Shown in pieces: positions 35,811-48,198 of a DNA stretch of 64,000 nt. Each line of letters starts with the position of its first letter. The first letter of the stretch is position 1. The notes under the pieces are model-generated. The model was not told the origin of the DNA. It did not search any database and saw only the letters and a list, made by a program, of their open reading frames with translations. The position numbers were made by a program, and so were the translations under genes. This stretch comes from Monodelphis domestica. Its lineage: Eukaryota; Chordata; Mammalia; Didelphimorphia; Didelphidae. The stretch spans positions 535,729,793 to 535,793,792 of the forward strand of contig NC_077227.1 in NCBI RefSeq assembly GCF_027887165.1, written 5' to 3'.

Positions 35811-36590
35811 CCCCCTCTTCTTCCCTTTTCCTACAGGTGTTGTTGACCACCCTAGATTGATTCTAACTCATGGGCTAGCACACAAGATATTCAATACTCA
35901 GACCACTCACATATGAATGGTAAATGCTCCATTCGTCCATTCCCATATGAAGTAGCCTGTGATAATTCTTAAATAGAATTAAATGCCAGATTTTTTCTTA
36001 AACTGGCACATATAAAAACCCACACGCAAAATGTGCTTTCCCAGCAACCTTATTTTAATGCCTACCAACCTGGTAAAGACGTGGATGATTACGGAAATCA
36101 ATTTTGTTTGTTGATAGTTGTTATGGTGTATCTTCCTTCTCCCCAACAGGGTGTGGGGGTGTGGAGTGCACTTATTTAGGCAAATGCATGGAATTGTATT
36201 CTTTGGTGATTATAGCTATATTGAGATCAATTGCAATGTGCAACAAACATCTGAATCATTACCAGAAACCTAGAGCCATTGATTTGAATATGTATGAGAA
36301 GCTGTCCAGAAATTACTAAATATATATATATAATGCATATATATATTACAAAAAGTAAAACAGTATTTGACTTAAGGACACAGAACAATGTTTTTGGAGA
36401 CTGATGAGCTCTGCAAACAATGTAGAGGATTGATGCTGAATTAATTAATGAAAATATCAACTTGTGCAGCATTTTTAATGATCTCAAGCTGTTCACTACC
36501 TTCAAAGTCCATCTCTTTCAAGCCAATATTGTTTCCCAGAGAAGCTATATGTCCATAAATCAGGTAACATCATACTGTCTGAAGAATTAA
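35811..36590. other. Gene-free stretch, nothing recognised
   Basis: AT-rich, with alternating TATATA at 36320-36350. Short open frames on both strands have no domain. Confidence 0.5.
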
Positions 36591-37060
36591 AATGACAAGT
36601 GACTCAAAGGATGATGAAAAGTTGGGGAGTTTTAGAGGACCCAAAGCTTGGTAAGAACCGACAGGGTGCAACAATGGCCAATAAAGCTAACTCGAGTTTT
36701 CTAAGAGCAACTCAGTGTCCAGAACATGAGAGATTATGTGCCCTAGCCGAAATGCATTTGAAATATTCAGCACCATGGTTTAGGAAAAACAGTAAGAAGC
36801 TAAAAAACATCCAGAGGACAATCAAAATGGTGAAAACCCTGGGGATTATGCCAGATGAGAATAAATTGAAGAAACTGAAGATGAAAAATCCTAAAACCGT
36901 CTTCAATTATTTGAAAGGAAGCCCAGTAGAAAAGGATGTAGACATGTTCTGTGCAGCCCTAGAGGACAGAACCAGGGGGAATGGGTGAAAATTACAAAGA
37001 AGCAAAACTTGGCTCAATTGAAGAAAAAAACTTCTTAATGGATAGACACTCTTTTATGTG
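36591..37060 (+). mobile_element. CR1/L3-clade LINE 3' region
   Basis: TCTTCAATTATTTGAAAGGA, CATGTTCTGTGCAGCCCTAG, AGGACAGAACCAGGGGGAAT and ACTTGGCTCAATTGAAG align with the CR1/L3 3' region. The 129-codon open frame here is the tail of its ORF2-like part read through by chance, not a host gene. Confidence 0.75.
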
Positions 37061-37620
37061 TTAGAAAAAATCTTGTTCAAGACTTGGAGGAACTAAATAC
37101 CCCACCTGAAGTCTCTTCAACTCCAAGATTCTGGAGCATTAAACTTAAAGTCAGGAAGACTTGGGTTCAAATTCTGCTTCAGTGCCCTTCTAAGAGTGAA
37201 ATCTCAGTTTCTTCTTTTGTAAAATCTGTTACCTGAGTACTATGACCTCCAAGATCCTTTCCAGTTCAGAATCTAGGATCCTATAAAATCTCTGCCCTCT
37301 ACTGAATTCCTTCAGGAATTCTACATACTCAGACAGAGTGACCTTGCAATTGAAACTAATGAAAGAATGGCAAATTTTTGTGGGATGTAAACTCTGAATA
37401 GAGAGACTCAAATATTTCTATATAGACATGAAAAGAGTTCTGCACTTAACCAGGGTTTAAGTCTGATATCACTACCTGCATAGTATTATTATCCTCACCT
37501 TTATGATCCTCAGTTTTCATATCTTTAAGATAGGTATAATCATTCTTACATTGACTGTTTCACAGAATTGCTTTAAGAAAATCATTTTGCAAACTTACAA
37601 ATACTATAAAAATATAATGT
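37061..37620 (+). mobile_element. Two sense MIR remnants
   Basis: 37137-37280: AGTCAGGAAGACTTGGGTTC, TTCCAGTTCAGAATCTAGGA. 37430-37620: ATCCTCAGTTTTCATATCTT, TTGCAAACTTACAAATAC. Both diverged. Confidence 0.65.
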
Positions 37621-38455
37621 AGTCTCATTATAAACAATTAATATTTAGCAGATGAAAAATAGTATTCACACCACTGAAGAACTCACAAATATCTGTTTTC
37701 CCTTTGGGTTTAATGAATTTCTCTTCGAGTTTAATGAGTTTCTCTTTGAGTTTAATGAGGAACAAAAGTTGAAGGCCTTTGTCTTTTGTGCAGGTCCTTT
37801 CTCTCATGAAGACAAACTTTACAAAATGAAACCCCTACATGAGATCCCCTGTGATAAAAGATCAGCTTTCCTTTTACTGAGTTTATTTTTTTAAGCCTTT
37901 TCTCTGAATGTCTGACCTGGACATTCAGGGCCTGGATCCATCAAGGCCCTTTTTAAAGCAGAAAAGACCAAGACACAAGAACTATTCAGATGCTTAGAAC
38001 AGAAAATACAGCAGCACAGCACCCACTAGCATCAGTTGCCTTTGACTTCCCTCTATCTTAAACCCCTTACCCCAACCCTCCTAATACTCAATTGTAATCC
38101 CAGAAGTCTCCTTCCAGAGCTGTTCTTTCTACTTTTTGGTCTTTGGGGCTCACTGTTTCTTTTCCAACACTTTAATCTCTTGGGTTCTCAGGAGTATATG
38201 GTTTCCAGGGACTATAGCAATATATGTGAAAAAAAGCACCAGAAGGAAGTTGGATTCTATGTAACTGGAAAACTGATAATGTTCTTCGAGAGCTGGGATT
38301 AAGCAGACCTCCAACCTCTAGGTCTCTTTGGAAAACTACTTGATTAAGGATGTGTATAGAGTAGTAAAGCAGAGTCACAGCATAAATGGTTGTGGATTTG
38401 GGAAAAGTAGAATGCAAAAACAAAAGTCATCAATAAACCTTAGGATGAAAAAAGA
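37621..38455. other. Gene-free stretch with a 21-bp tandem repeat
   Basis: 37706-37768 holds three imperfect 21-bp units sharing GTTTAATGA and TTTCTCTT, the last fading after about 12 bp. In one frame this gives the peptide FNEFLFE twice, a coincidence of the 21-bp period. Nothing else recognised. Confidence 0.6.
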
Positions 38456-38905
38456 ATGAATGGGCTCTTTGACTCTTACCAGCACTTTGCAATTAGCTAT
38501 CTTTCTGATGCTCTCTTTGTACCTGCTTCCCCATGCTCTCCAGGGTCCTTTGCCTCTTAGTTTTCCTGGTTTCCTTCAGGACCCAGGTCAAATCTCACCT
38601 TCTACAAGAGTCTATTCCCATTCCCACCAAAGGTTGTTGCCTTCCCTCTTCTCCAAGATTACTTTCCACCTCTTCCAGTAATCTATATCTATTTCCACAT
38701 CTATAAAAATACACATGACAACATAGATAAAGGAAAAGACAGAGAGATTTGGGGCATGTCTAGTTATTTAAATGGTTTTTTTCCTCAAAAGAAATTAGAC
38801 TTTTTGAAGGCAAGGGCTGTTTTTGCATTATTTCATATAACTGGTGTTTAACATTGTACTTGGCACAAAACAAGAGCTTACATGTTGCCTGACTGACTTG
38901 AGACA
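38456..38905 (+). mobile_element. L2 LINE 3' region, sense
   Basis: CAGGACCCAGGTCAAATCTC, CCACCAAAGGTTGTTGCCTT, TTTGAAGGCAAGGGCTG and ACTTGGCACAAAACAAGAGC follow the L2 3' UTR to its end. Confidence 0.78.
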
Positions 38906-39155
38906 CCCATAGAGGGTATGGTGGACAGAGGGCTAGGCCTGGAGAAAGGAAAACTTGAGTTCAAATTTGGTCTCAGACACTTATTGGCTACATGATCCTG
39001 GGCAAGTCACTTAGCCCTGTTTGCCTCAGTTTCTTCATCTGTAAAATGAGCTGGAAAAGGAAATGGCAAATCACTTCAATATTTTTTGTCAAGAAATATT
39101 TGTGTGAGGTCAGAAAGGACTAGACATGAAAGAAATGTCTGAACAGAAACAACAA
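38906..39155 (+). mobile_element. SINE (type B, MAR1-like)
   Basis: AGGGCTAGGCCTGGAGAAAG, CCTGGGCAAGTCACTTAGCC, GAAAAGGAAATGGCAAATCA, then a diverged end with GAAAGGACTAGACATGAAAG. Confidence 0.87.
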
Positions 39156-40548
39156 AAAAGTTTCACCCCAGGCAATGAGACCATACATTTATATCTCTGT
39201 GCTATGTTGATCTAGAAGAATACTTGCTTCCACCATTTACCATTCACATTCCAGGCTTTCTCAAGATACAAATATAGCACTATCAAACCCGAATCCAGTT
39301 ATAACAAAGAATTTATCAAAACCAGAATATAGGATTTCCTCTGTTCTTCTAAATGACTTCTGAAGGAATTGCTATGGAAGTATGGGAAGATTCCTGGGTT
39401 TAGAGTCAGGAGATCTAGATTCTGGTCCTAATTCAAACCTTAGGCATTTCTCCAAGACTCAGTTTACTTCTATGTAAAATAGGGACAAATAATATTGGCA
39501 TTACCCATCTTATAGGGTTATTTGGAAGATAAGCACTGAGTAAAAACTTCAAGATGCTTTTATTATCATTATCATTTTCTACCCAGTACTTTAGAGTCTG
39601 GTCTTCCTCATTCTAAGACCACCTCTCTCTCCATTAAGCCCACACTCCTCCCCTTTATGTATACAAAGTAATTTTGGAGATGGTGAGGGTACTAGCAGCC
39701 GGTAGGAATCAAGGTAAGCCTTCTGGAGGAAGAGGTGGCACTCTAAATGAAGACTTGAAGGAAGCTTGGGACGCTAAGAGCCAGGAGTGAGGAGGGAACA
39801 CATTCTAAAAATCTCTGCAGATTCCAAGTTCTACAATCTATGACCTACAAACCCAGTGATGCTGCCATCTGAGACTGTGTTCATATCTCTTTCACTGTCC
39901 CACTGGAATGGAGGATGCCAAACCCCTCATTCATTTCTCGCCTATACCCCACACACAGTGACACCCCCATCTAGCCTCAGTATTTCAAAGAGAAGGATAT
40001 AGTAGGCAATATACATCTCATTACTAAAAAGGAGCTATTCACAAAACCCTTTTCTTCAGATGCCTCTAATCTACTTTTCTCATATCTCAGTAGAATCATG
40101 TTCCCCAAGAACATGTAAATGAATTCCCCAGTAGACAGTTCTTCACTGGGTGGTGATTACCACTTTTCTTGCCCTTACATAAACAACCTTGCTTTTGTGA
40201 TTCTTGTGAAATGCCTTTCCCTACAATGACCCTCACTTATTTGCTCTCTTAGAGACCCACAGTTTATAACTGATGACTTCCTTTTCCATGCCCTTGACTG
40301 TAATCTCATTCTTCCCTGGAAACAACAAATCAGGGTGGCAGGTTAAAAAAAAAAAAAAGAGTTCTTGAGGCTGAAGTATATTTCCCTAGTCCAGTAGGTT
40401 CCAGTCTTAACTGAGGAAAGCACAAATGGTATACTCCCATGGAACTAGAGGTTCGATGTTAACTGTTGTTAGTTATTATTCTTCAAGAGCTGTGTCCCAG
40501 AAAGTAGGAGGAATTCACTGATTAACTGAAGGGGAATTCAAAGAATTT
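39156..40548. other. Gene-free stretch with MIR and L2 remnants
   Basis: 39395-39600 is a sense MIR (AGAGTCAGGAGATCTAGATT). 39680-39800 resembles antisense L2 (GTAAGCCTTCTGGAGGAAGA). An A14 run lies at about 40345. The rest is unassigned. Confidence 0.6.
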
Positions 40549-40806
40549 GTTATTGTTATTTGGTTATTTTTCAGTTGTGTTCAATTCTTCATGACTTCAT
40601 TTGAGATTTTCTTAGCAAATATTCAAGGGATTTGCCATTCCCTTCTCCAGATCATTTTACAGATGAGGAAATTAAGGCAAATAGTATTCTGTGACTTGCT
40701 CAGGGTCACACAACTAATTAGTGTCTGAGGCCAGATTTGAAATCAGGAAGATAAGTCTTCCTGACTTCCAGGCCAGGCACTCTATTTACTGTACCTCCTA
40801 GCTCCC
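40549..40806 (-). mobile_element. SINE (type B, MAR1-like), antisense
   Basis: Starts with the 3' end (CAGTTGTGTTCAATTCTTCA, TTTTCTTAGCAAATATTC), passes CATTTTACAGATGAGGAAAT and ends near CTGTACCTCCTAGCTCCC. Confidence 0.87.
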
Positions 40807-41345
40807 TAAAAGTTTTCAAAGCATACTATAGCTTAAAGGAACACTGCCTGATTAGTTGTAGGATAATAAATACTCTGCCTATGATGTTCTAAGATCTTGT
40901 TTGACCTCTCACTATTCTATTTATGACCTGTGTATAAAATGTAAAACTTTCTTAGGGCAAGGATGGATTGTTTGTTTTGGTTTTTGTTTTTATATCCTCT
41001 ATCACCTCGCACAGTACCTGGCACATATAGACATTTATTAAATAATAATTGAATTTAGTTGAGTCTTGATGAATCTACTTCAACTATCTGGTAACTATCA
41101 GTTACCTCATTCATAAAAAAAAAAAAGAGTTGGACTAGATGAAATCTAAGTTCCTATAGGATCATAGATTTAGAGCCGGAAAGGATATTAGAGGTCATCA
41201 TAGCAAATCAATTCATTTTGTAGATGAGAAAATTAAGGTCACTTGCCCAGGGTCACATTGAACTAACAAGTATTTAAGGTATAATTTGGACTCAGTTCTC
41301 CTGACTCCAAAGTCAAGGTCCTATCCACTACACCAGGTCTCCCTT
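40807..41345. mobile_element. L2 3' end (sense) and antisense MIR
   Basis: 40900-41060: GGGCAAGGATGGATTG, CACAGTACCTGGCACATATA (L2 sense end). 41150-41345: ATAGATTTAGAGCCGGAAAG, CTTGCCCAGGGTCACATTGA (MIR-type, antisense). Confidence 0.7.
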
Positions 41346-41439
41346 CTAGTATATGATCCTATTAATAAACTCATCTTGGCTATCTCTTTACTGTGTCCAA
41401 GGTAGCTACTCCTTAAAGCTTTCCTTCTTTACCTTTGTT

Positions 41440-41680
41440 CTCAGTAGAAGATTAAGAGACAGATGTCAGGGCAAGAGAAGGAAAAACTTCTCAGCAGTTG
41501 AGTTGACCAAAAGGGGAATGGGCTGCCTTAGAGGTTAATAGGTTTCCCATCTGGAGAGGTCTTCAAGAAGAGGCAAGGTTCCAATGGTTGAGGATATTGT
41601 AGAGAGTGTTCTTGGGCAGGAACACATCTAGTTAGCCTATGGAATCTCTCCCAACTTTTGAGATTTTATGATACTGGCAA
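41440..41680 (+). mobile_element. CR1/L3-clade LINE 3' end
   Basis: GGAATGGGCTGCCTTAGAGG, CATCTGGAGAGGTCTTCAAG, AGAAGAGGCAAGGTTCC and TCTCTCCCAACTTTTGAGAT match the 3' end shared by the CR1 and L3 LINEs. Confidence 0.82.
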
Positions 41681-42028
41681 CAAACTTTGGGTACGGTCAT
41701 GTCATTGGATTGGGAAGGGCAAGAGGACCCAGCAAATGAGGCAGAGGAGGAATAATTAGAGTGATGGGAGAACCTGGGATGTGTAATATCATGGAAGCCA
41801 ATAAGGGGATGTAGTTCAAAGGAAAGAGAACTGGATTTGGAGTCAGAGGACCTAGGGTCAAATCCTGATTCTTTCCATTATATTGCATTTCTTCTTGCCA
41901 GCCCTTATCTACATTCTCATACAGTCTCCTGATGACCAGTGGCACACATTTACAAGACAGCTATCTAGAATTCAAATGATAACCCAAGAGTGGCAGTGAA
42001 ACCAAACCAAGATAACTGGCCTATGGCA
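41681..42028. other. Spacer with sense MIR scrap
   Basis: 41815-41940 contains GAACTGGATTTGGAGTCAGA. Remainder unassigned. Confidence 0.55.
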
Positions 42029-42228
<200 letters not shown>

Positions 42229-42233
42229 ATAAC

Positions 42234-42380
42234 AACCCTTATCTTCTGTCTTAGAATCAAATCTAAGTGTCTGCAATTGGGGTTAATTGACTTGTTAATT
42301 GACTTGCCTAGGGTCACACAGCTAGAAGATTTGAACCCAGGACCTCCTGGCTCTCTATTCACTGAGCCACCAAGCTGCCC
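42234..42380 (-). mobile_element. SINE (type A), antisense, with internal 12-bp duplication
   Basis: AACCCTTATCTTCTGTCTTA, GGGTCACACAGCTAGAAG, CCACCAAGCTGCCCC. TTAATTGACTTG occurs twice in a row at 42283-42306, a private slippage event in this copy. Confidence 0.9.
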
Positions 42381-43509
42381 CTGGGCCATACCATTCTCCA
42401 ACACTGTAGGGCATCAGGAATATCTACTCTTCACACCCATCCAGACCAACAAGAGGAATTGTTGCTAAAACACTTAGAGATAGAAAACAGACATGTTCCC
42501 AAAGGTCTCCCTTTTGCTAGTTGTGCTTACATTATTTTTCTCCTGCTTTTGGAAAAAGCAAACCATAGAAAAGAAAACAGCTGTGGGTCAGGCAAATAGA
42601 TTTAACATCTTCTGACTTTCATTTAGAGGTCAGACTCTGACTAGAATATTATTTCAGGCTTCTGACTGTATTTTCCACATGCTTTGTGAGAAGCTATTTC
42701 TATTTAATCATATAATCCAAATACAGGGGAAAATACAAACACCTGGTCCTTCCTTTAGTTCTGGCCTTCTGTATATTAAACAAAAATACAAGGTGGTTTC
42801 AATGTGCTGGTTTTCAATTAATGAGACTAGGTCATAGAAGAAAACTTTGTAGATAAGAAAGTACTTTAGAAACAGTAAGTTATGATTAATCCGAATTTAG
42901 AACTGGAAAAGATCTGAGATATCATCTAGACCAACCCCTACATTTTATGTTTGAGGAAACATGTCAAGAAAAAGACTTGCCCAAAGTCACACAGGTAATA
43001 AGTGACAAAGGCAGGATACAAAAACAGCTCTCTTGAGTCTAAAACCAGTGATCTTCCCACCATACCATCTTTCAGTTTAAGGATGGCTTGCTCAGCCTCC
43101 ATATGCATTACATACATTAACCTATGATTCTTAGGTGACAAGGAAGCAGCCATTACTTGATCCTATTCAGATTGGCCCCCAGATCTCTTAAGTTCTGATT
43201 TAAGTCAGACAGCAGGAGAGAGGTGCTATTGGGGGGTTGTCTGTACCATAACTAAAAAGAGCACTTATCCTGAAAATCAAGGATACCTGATTTTAAGTTC
43301 TAATTCTCCCACCAATTATCGGTACTACCTTGGACATATTGACTCTCTTACTCCACCTCAACTACTTCATTTGTGAAATCAAGGGGGTAGACAAGATATT
43401 ATCTAAAGGCCCTTACTTTATTAAATTGCATAGGCTTATGATTAGATGCTCTCTCTCGCACGTGCTCTCTCTCTGCCTCTCTCTGTCTCTCTGTCTCTCT
43501 CTGTCTCTT

Positions 43510-43541
<32 letters not shown>

Positions 43542-44690
43542 TCTCATTCAGCTCTAATGATTCCATGTTTTGCATTCTGAGGTATTGGTATTCTGTGTTA
43601 AAGATAATCTTAACATTTATCAGAATTATTTGTAAATTATTATAGAGAAAAATTATGTAGTGCTTCGAGTCCTACAAAGCACTTTATTTTTATCTCACTT
43701 TTTTCTCTAAATAATTCTGTGAGATAGTGGCTATTGTTATTTGCCCAGTTTCATACAGCTAGTAAGAAAAGGGGCAGAATTCAAATCCTACTCTTCTTGA
43801 TTCTATGGTCAGTAGCCTTTCCACAACTGTTCTTGTTCTAAGAGACCTTCCAATTCTAAGTTTCCTATTCTGAGGTCCCTAGAAGCTCTGAACTTATATG
43901 TTATAGCAAAGCTTCTTTCTAGCTCTAACATTCTATGAGTCTTCAATGCCTTTTTCTCCCATACTCTGGGCTATTTTCTTTAGAAGAGTGAATTTATTAG
44001 CTACAGCAATATCCTTCCCTTGGACCTGCCCAATGTGCCCCAGATTCTGAATATTCTTCTCAGTGCCTACACAAAGGGCTCCAGGGATGGAGGATCTGTT
44101 TCCCCCCAGGCTTTTGTGTCTGTCCTTAAGGAAGAAGGGTTAGCAGTAGCAGAGTCCTCTCCCCTGTCTGAAAGAGAGTGAGACAAGTGATACATGGCAA
44201 AGACAAACTCCTTGGCTGCAAGCATCAGCTCCCAACAGCTTAGCCAACATATGTACGAACAGAAACCCTGCATGTATATATTAATATTTGCACCCTTCCC
44301 TTGGATCTTAGCTGTGACTGTTGCAATCACAAATTCCATTTTCTCAGCCAAGCACTTGTCAACAGGCACAATATTGTATACTTAGGGTTGAAGTGTCTAG
44401 CGGGTATTCTAAGAAGGGCAAAGCAGATCTCTCCCTTTTCCTTGTGACTCTCTAATTTCATGGGAACAGAGCTGAAAGGCTAAAAAGAATTGTGTTCCAC
44501 CTGCACAGAATCAGATAATCACAGGACTAATAGGAGTCCTAGAGATAATTGTGTCCAGCCCTTTCTCTGTACAAATGGGGGAGTAAGGGTCAGAGAAAGG
44601 AATTCATATGCTCAAGATCACATAGCAGATCAAATTTAACACCTCAGATGAAGGATATCTTCCCAGGATATGCAAGAGTCTCTGCTTTTC
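42381..44690. other. Gene-free stretch: MIR remnants and a CT-rich tract
   Basis: MIR-class remnants at 42900-43070 (-), 43255-43395 (+), 43660-43815 (-) and 44510-44690 (-). 43463-43545 is a CT-rich microsatellite with TATC units. A 100-codon minus-strand frame at 44067-44369 has no domain or conserved motif I can name and I leave it uncalled. Confidence 0.6.
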
Positions 44691-45345
44691 ACCCACTGTC
44701 CAACTACAGTTGAGATTTCATTTATTTCATAGGATTTAGAACTGAAAGAGACCTTAGACCTTATCTTTACATTCATCCAATAATAAGGTACTTGCCTGTC
44801 CCTATTGCCTATAAGCCCCTATAAGCCTATAAGCCCCTATAAGCCAGGACTGACTCTGGTAGAAGTATTCTCCATGTGTGCTTTGGGAATCAGAAACCCC
44901 TTGCCTCCCCCAAGAAACTCCATTGCCTCTCATTCTAGCACTGGGATCATAAAGGTATTCTCCAATTCAAACATCTCCTTTTAAAACGCAAATATCTCTG
45001 GGAGGGTTCCCTTCTTAAGATAAAAAAAAATAAACAAATAACAAATAATTTAAAAAAGGAAAGCAATAGAATAGATCAGTAGAGAAACCTGGGTTTCTTT
45101 TTCAAACTTCATCACTAACCACGCTTCCCCCTAAAGTCCAACATTTAACATCTTAGATCATCAGTTTCCCCATTTGCAAGATGGAGAGGTAAACATTCTT
45201 GTTCATTACTTATTTTCTTGGAATGTGGTTAGGATGAATGAAACTAGACCAGAAAATAAAACCTTTGACACCCAAGAACTATTTATTAATAATAGAGCAC
45301 TTTCAGATTCATTGTCTAATTTCAGCCACACAGCAATCCGATGTG
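44691..45345. other. Gene-free stretch with a CCTATAAGCC mini-tandem
   Basis: 44808-44845 repeats CCTATAAGCC with alternating CC spacers, four units. A MIR scrap lies near 45160. Nothing else recognised. Confidence 0.6.
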
Positions 45346-46140
45346 AAAAAGCAGGTCAGTCAGTCAACAAGCAGTTATTAAGTAATTGCACTATGTTAGG
45401 TGCTGGGAATACAAAAGAGAGAAAACCAGACCCTATTCATGGTCTACCAGAGGAGACAATATACAATCAACTGGTTATAAACAAGATCTATAGAAGAGAA
45501 ACTCTAGAATTCAGCGGTTCTCAACCTCTCAATTTGTAGCAATGAGAATACAAAATGCATATCAGGTATTTACATTCCAAATCATAACTGTAGCAAAATT
45601 ACAGTTTTGAAGTAGCCACCAAAATAATTTTTTGGTTTGGGGTCACTGCAACCTGAGGAACTGTATTGTGGTGTCACGGCATTAGAAAGGTTGAGAACCA
45701 CTGATGTAGAGAATCTAAGAGGGAAGGCACCAGCATTAGAGGGACTAGGAAAGACTACTTGCAGAAAGCGAGAGTTTAGCTGAGATCTGAAGGAAGTCAG
45801 GAAAGCCAGGGCTCAGTAATGAATAAGGAGAGTGTTCCAAGCTTGGGGGTACAGACAGAAGAAAGGGCCAGTCAGGAATGGAATATCTTGTGCAAGGAAG
45901 TCAGTGGCACTGCATCAGAAAGTATGTGGGGTAAGAGGGAAGGGGAGAGAAGGTCTAAGAAGACTAAAAAAAAAAAAGGAAGGAGGCAGGCTGGCTGTGA
46001 GGGCTTTAAAAAACAAATCCTTTTCTATTTGGTTCTAGAGGTAGTATAAGGAGCATTGGCATTGACTGACGAAGGAGGCTGCATGACATAGTGAGACATG
46101 GGCTTAAGAAAGGTCATTTTGACAGCTGAGTGAAGAACTG
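45346..46140 (-). mobile_element. L2 LINE 3' region, antisense
   Basis: 45346-45511: GTCAACAAGCAGTTATTAAG, TAGGTGCTGGGAATACAAAA. After a DNA transposon it resumes at about 45712-46140: GAGGGAAGGCACCAGCATTA, CTGAGATCTGAAGGAAGTC, GGCTGTGAGGGCTTTAAAAA, GGTCATTTTGACAGCTGAG. The order is that of antisense L2. Confidence 0.82.
45512..45703 (-). mobile_element. SPIN-like non-autonomous hAT transposon
   Basis: The ends CAGCGGTTCTCAACC and GGTTGAGAACCACTG are inverted repeats with one mismatch. On the minus strand the interior reads TACAGTTCCTCAGGTTG, AAAAAATTATTTTGG, CTGTAATTTTGCTACAG and CCTGATATGCA, in the order I recall for SPIN_NA elements (Pace and colleagues, 2008, reported SPIN in opossum, bushbaby, tenrec, bats, murines, frog and anole). 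At 192 bp it is an internally deleted form with no transposase. I see no clean 8-bp duplication; flanks are CTAGAATT and ATGTAGAG. Confidence 0.82.
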
Positions 46141-46311
46141 GTATGCAAATTCTTAGAAAGCAAGGACTAACTTTTGCCTTTCTTTGAATTCTCCACAATG
46201 CCTGACCTAATAGCAAATACTTAATAAATGCTGGTTGGCTGACTTGGGAAACAATTAAACCAGAGACTAATCAGCAGGTTATTCTAATAATCTGGGTATA
46301 AAGTAATAAGG
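46141..46311. other. Short spacer
   Basis: TAATAGCAAATACTTAATAAATGCTGGTTGGC at about 46208-46241 looks like a sense MIR/L2 end. No gene. Confidence 0.5.
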
Positions 46312-46553
46312 TGGCAGTGAGGTGGTTCAATGGATAGAACACTGAGCCTAGAGTCAGGATGACCAGATTTCAAATCTGACCTCAGACATGTAACTATTGC
46401 ATAAGTCTGTGCAATTCACTTAACTCTGTTGGCCTCAGTTTCCTCAACTGCAAAAATGAACTGGAGAAGGAAATGGAAAACCACGGCAGTATCTTTGCCA
46501 AGAAAACCCCAAATGGGGTCACAAATAGTAAGACACAACTCTACAACAACATG
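46312..46553 (+). mobile_element. SINE (type B, MAR1-like), full length
   Basis: GTGGCAGTGAGGTGGTTCAA, GAGTCAGGATGACCAGATTT, GAGAAGGAAATGGAAAACCA, TTTGCCAAGAAAACCCCAAA, AGTAAGACACAACTCTACAA. Confidence 0.9.
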
Positions 46554-47448
46554 GTAGTGAGGGTCCACATCAGGTATTGATAATCCTGTTTTCCAAATGA
46601 AAAGGGCTCTCTCAAAGCAACACAGCTATTAAGTGGCAGAGCTGAGACTAGGACCCCAGATGCTCCGACACCAAGTCCAATGCTAGTATGCTATGCCCCA
46701 TTTCCACGTAGGACAAAATATTCCAAATTTTCCCTTCCTTTTTCAGAACAGGGCTCTGCTCACAGGGTAGTCTGCACTTCAGATCATGACTACTGGTGCT
46801 GTTCCCTATCAGGTTTACTTGCAATCTGCCTTTCCCAGGAATACACCACACTCCACTGCCTTTTTTCTCAGAGAGTAATGAGTAGGTGGAATCTTTGAAG
46901 CCTCCTCCCTTCCTCCCCACCCCCACTTGCCTTTCATCTCCCTTGGAGATAACAGGAGGTAGGGGAGATATTTAATTATCCTATCCAAGTGCAAGATGAT
47001 TCCTATTGCTGAGGAGGATGAACCAGGACTGAAACGAAGCACAGGTGCCACAGGAGGCCACCACAAGATGCTGTACAGGATCCCTGTACCCTCCAGGAGA
47101 CCGAATTATATCTCTTACAGTGGTTCATCCTAATCCTGAGATTTTAGGATTTTAGGACACCCCCTGCCGCCTCTCCCCTCTCTGCTGCCTGTCTGAAAGT
47201 ATATACAAGAGACAGTGCTTCAAGTTAGATTGTCGAAGAGCCTTGTTAAAACATTGGGGGGGGGGAGGGGAGTTCCAGGCGTATGATTTCATTGTTGTAC
47301 ATACAAACTAGAACTTGAACTGAAAGATGAAATGATTTGCCCAGAATTTATACAATCAGTTGAACCCAGGTCATCCTGACTATGAGATTGGTACTCTCTG
47401 CTCTTTCACATTGCTTCTCAACTTTAAAAAAGTTGGCTTCAGAGTCAA
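46554..47448. other. Gene-free stretch with MIR scraps
   Basis: 46570-46680 and 47320-47410 show antisense MIR words (TTAAGTGGCAGAGCTGAGAC; CCAGGTCATCCTGACTATG). Polypyrimidine stretches near 46900-46930 have no splice or gene context. Confidence 0.55.
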
Positions 47449-47632
47449 AGAGGTAACTCAGTGAATTGAGAGTCAAGTCTAGAAATGAAGAGTCCTGGGT
47501 TCAACGCTGACTTCAGACACTTCCTAGCTATGTGAGCCTGGGCAAGTCACTTAATCCCCATTGCCTAGCCCTCACTGCTCTTCTGCCTTGGAATCAATAC
47601 ACAATATATCAATTCTAAAAGCAAAGATAAAA
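47449..47632 (+). mobile_element. SINE (type A)
   Basis: AGGTAACTCAGTGAATTGAG, AAGAGTCCTGGGTTCAACG, CCTGGGCAAGTCACTTAATC, CTTCTGCCTTGGAATCAATA, then AAAGATAAAATTTTTT. Confidence 0.9.
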
Positions 47633-48198
47633 TTTTTTAATGACTTCCTTTTCTTTTAGGAAACAACACAACTCCTTGTACACAACAGGTGATTAGTAGA
47701 TATTGTGGAGTATTTTTGTCTTGAAGGAATCTAATGCTCTCATAATTGCAGTCACCTGTGTGATCTCCAACATGTTATTTAGCTTATCTGGGTCTCAATT
47801 CCCTTCCCTGTAAAATAAGAACATTGGAGCCAGAGCTATGAGCCTTGTGATCTTTGGTCCAAATTTTAATAATCTCTGGTATAAGTACTATTAGCTCCAA
47901 CAGAGAAAAGAGGGATCAAATCAGAAGGGGGAGCAAATTCTTCAACCCCAGCCTTGGGAGCTTTTCCACAATATCTCTCTCTTGACCAATCCTCTTTCCC
48001 TTGAAAACACCACCACTACCCCTATCCCTACTACTGACCCTACCATCCCATGATCTGTCATTGAGGCCATGAAGAAATGTGGCTTGGATCCATCAGGTGA
48101 TCCAGAAAGCTCATCCTGGACTCTTCACACTGGCCTACTGGTGCCCCCTCTCCTAGGTCTTCAATAATAAGGAAAAACGAAGCACAAACACAAAGAAG
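47633..48198. other. Gene-free stretch, MIR scrap at 47760-47860
   Basis: CTGGGTCTCAATTCCCTTCC is a degraded MIR core. Nothing else recognised. Confidence 0.55.

Noticed and set aside
36599-36988. 129-codon + strand open frame looking like a basic protein
   Set aside because: The nucleotide sequence is the 3' region of a CR1/L3-type LINE; the frame is a chance survivor.
44067-44369. 100-codon minus-strand frame with mixed composition
   Set aside because: No domain, no splice context and no conserved motif that I can name; length is within chance expectation for 64 kb.
45174-45539. 121-codon + strand open frame
   Set aside because: It runs from a MIR scrap through the L2 tail into the end of the SPIN-like element, so it is a mosaic of repeats.
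45504-45711. 8-bp target-site duplication of the SPIN-like element
   Set aside because: The immediate flanks CTAGAATT and ATGTAGAG do not match; a similar TAGA-containing word is offset and not convincing.
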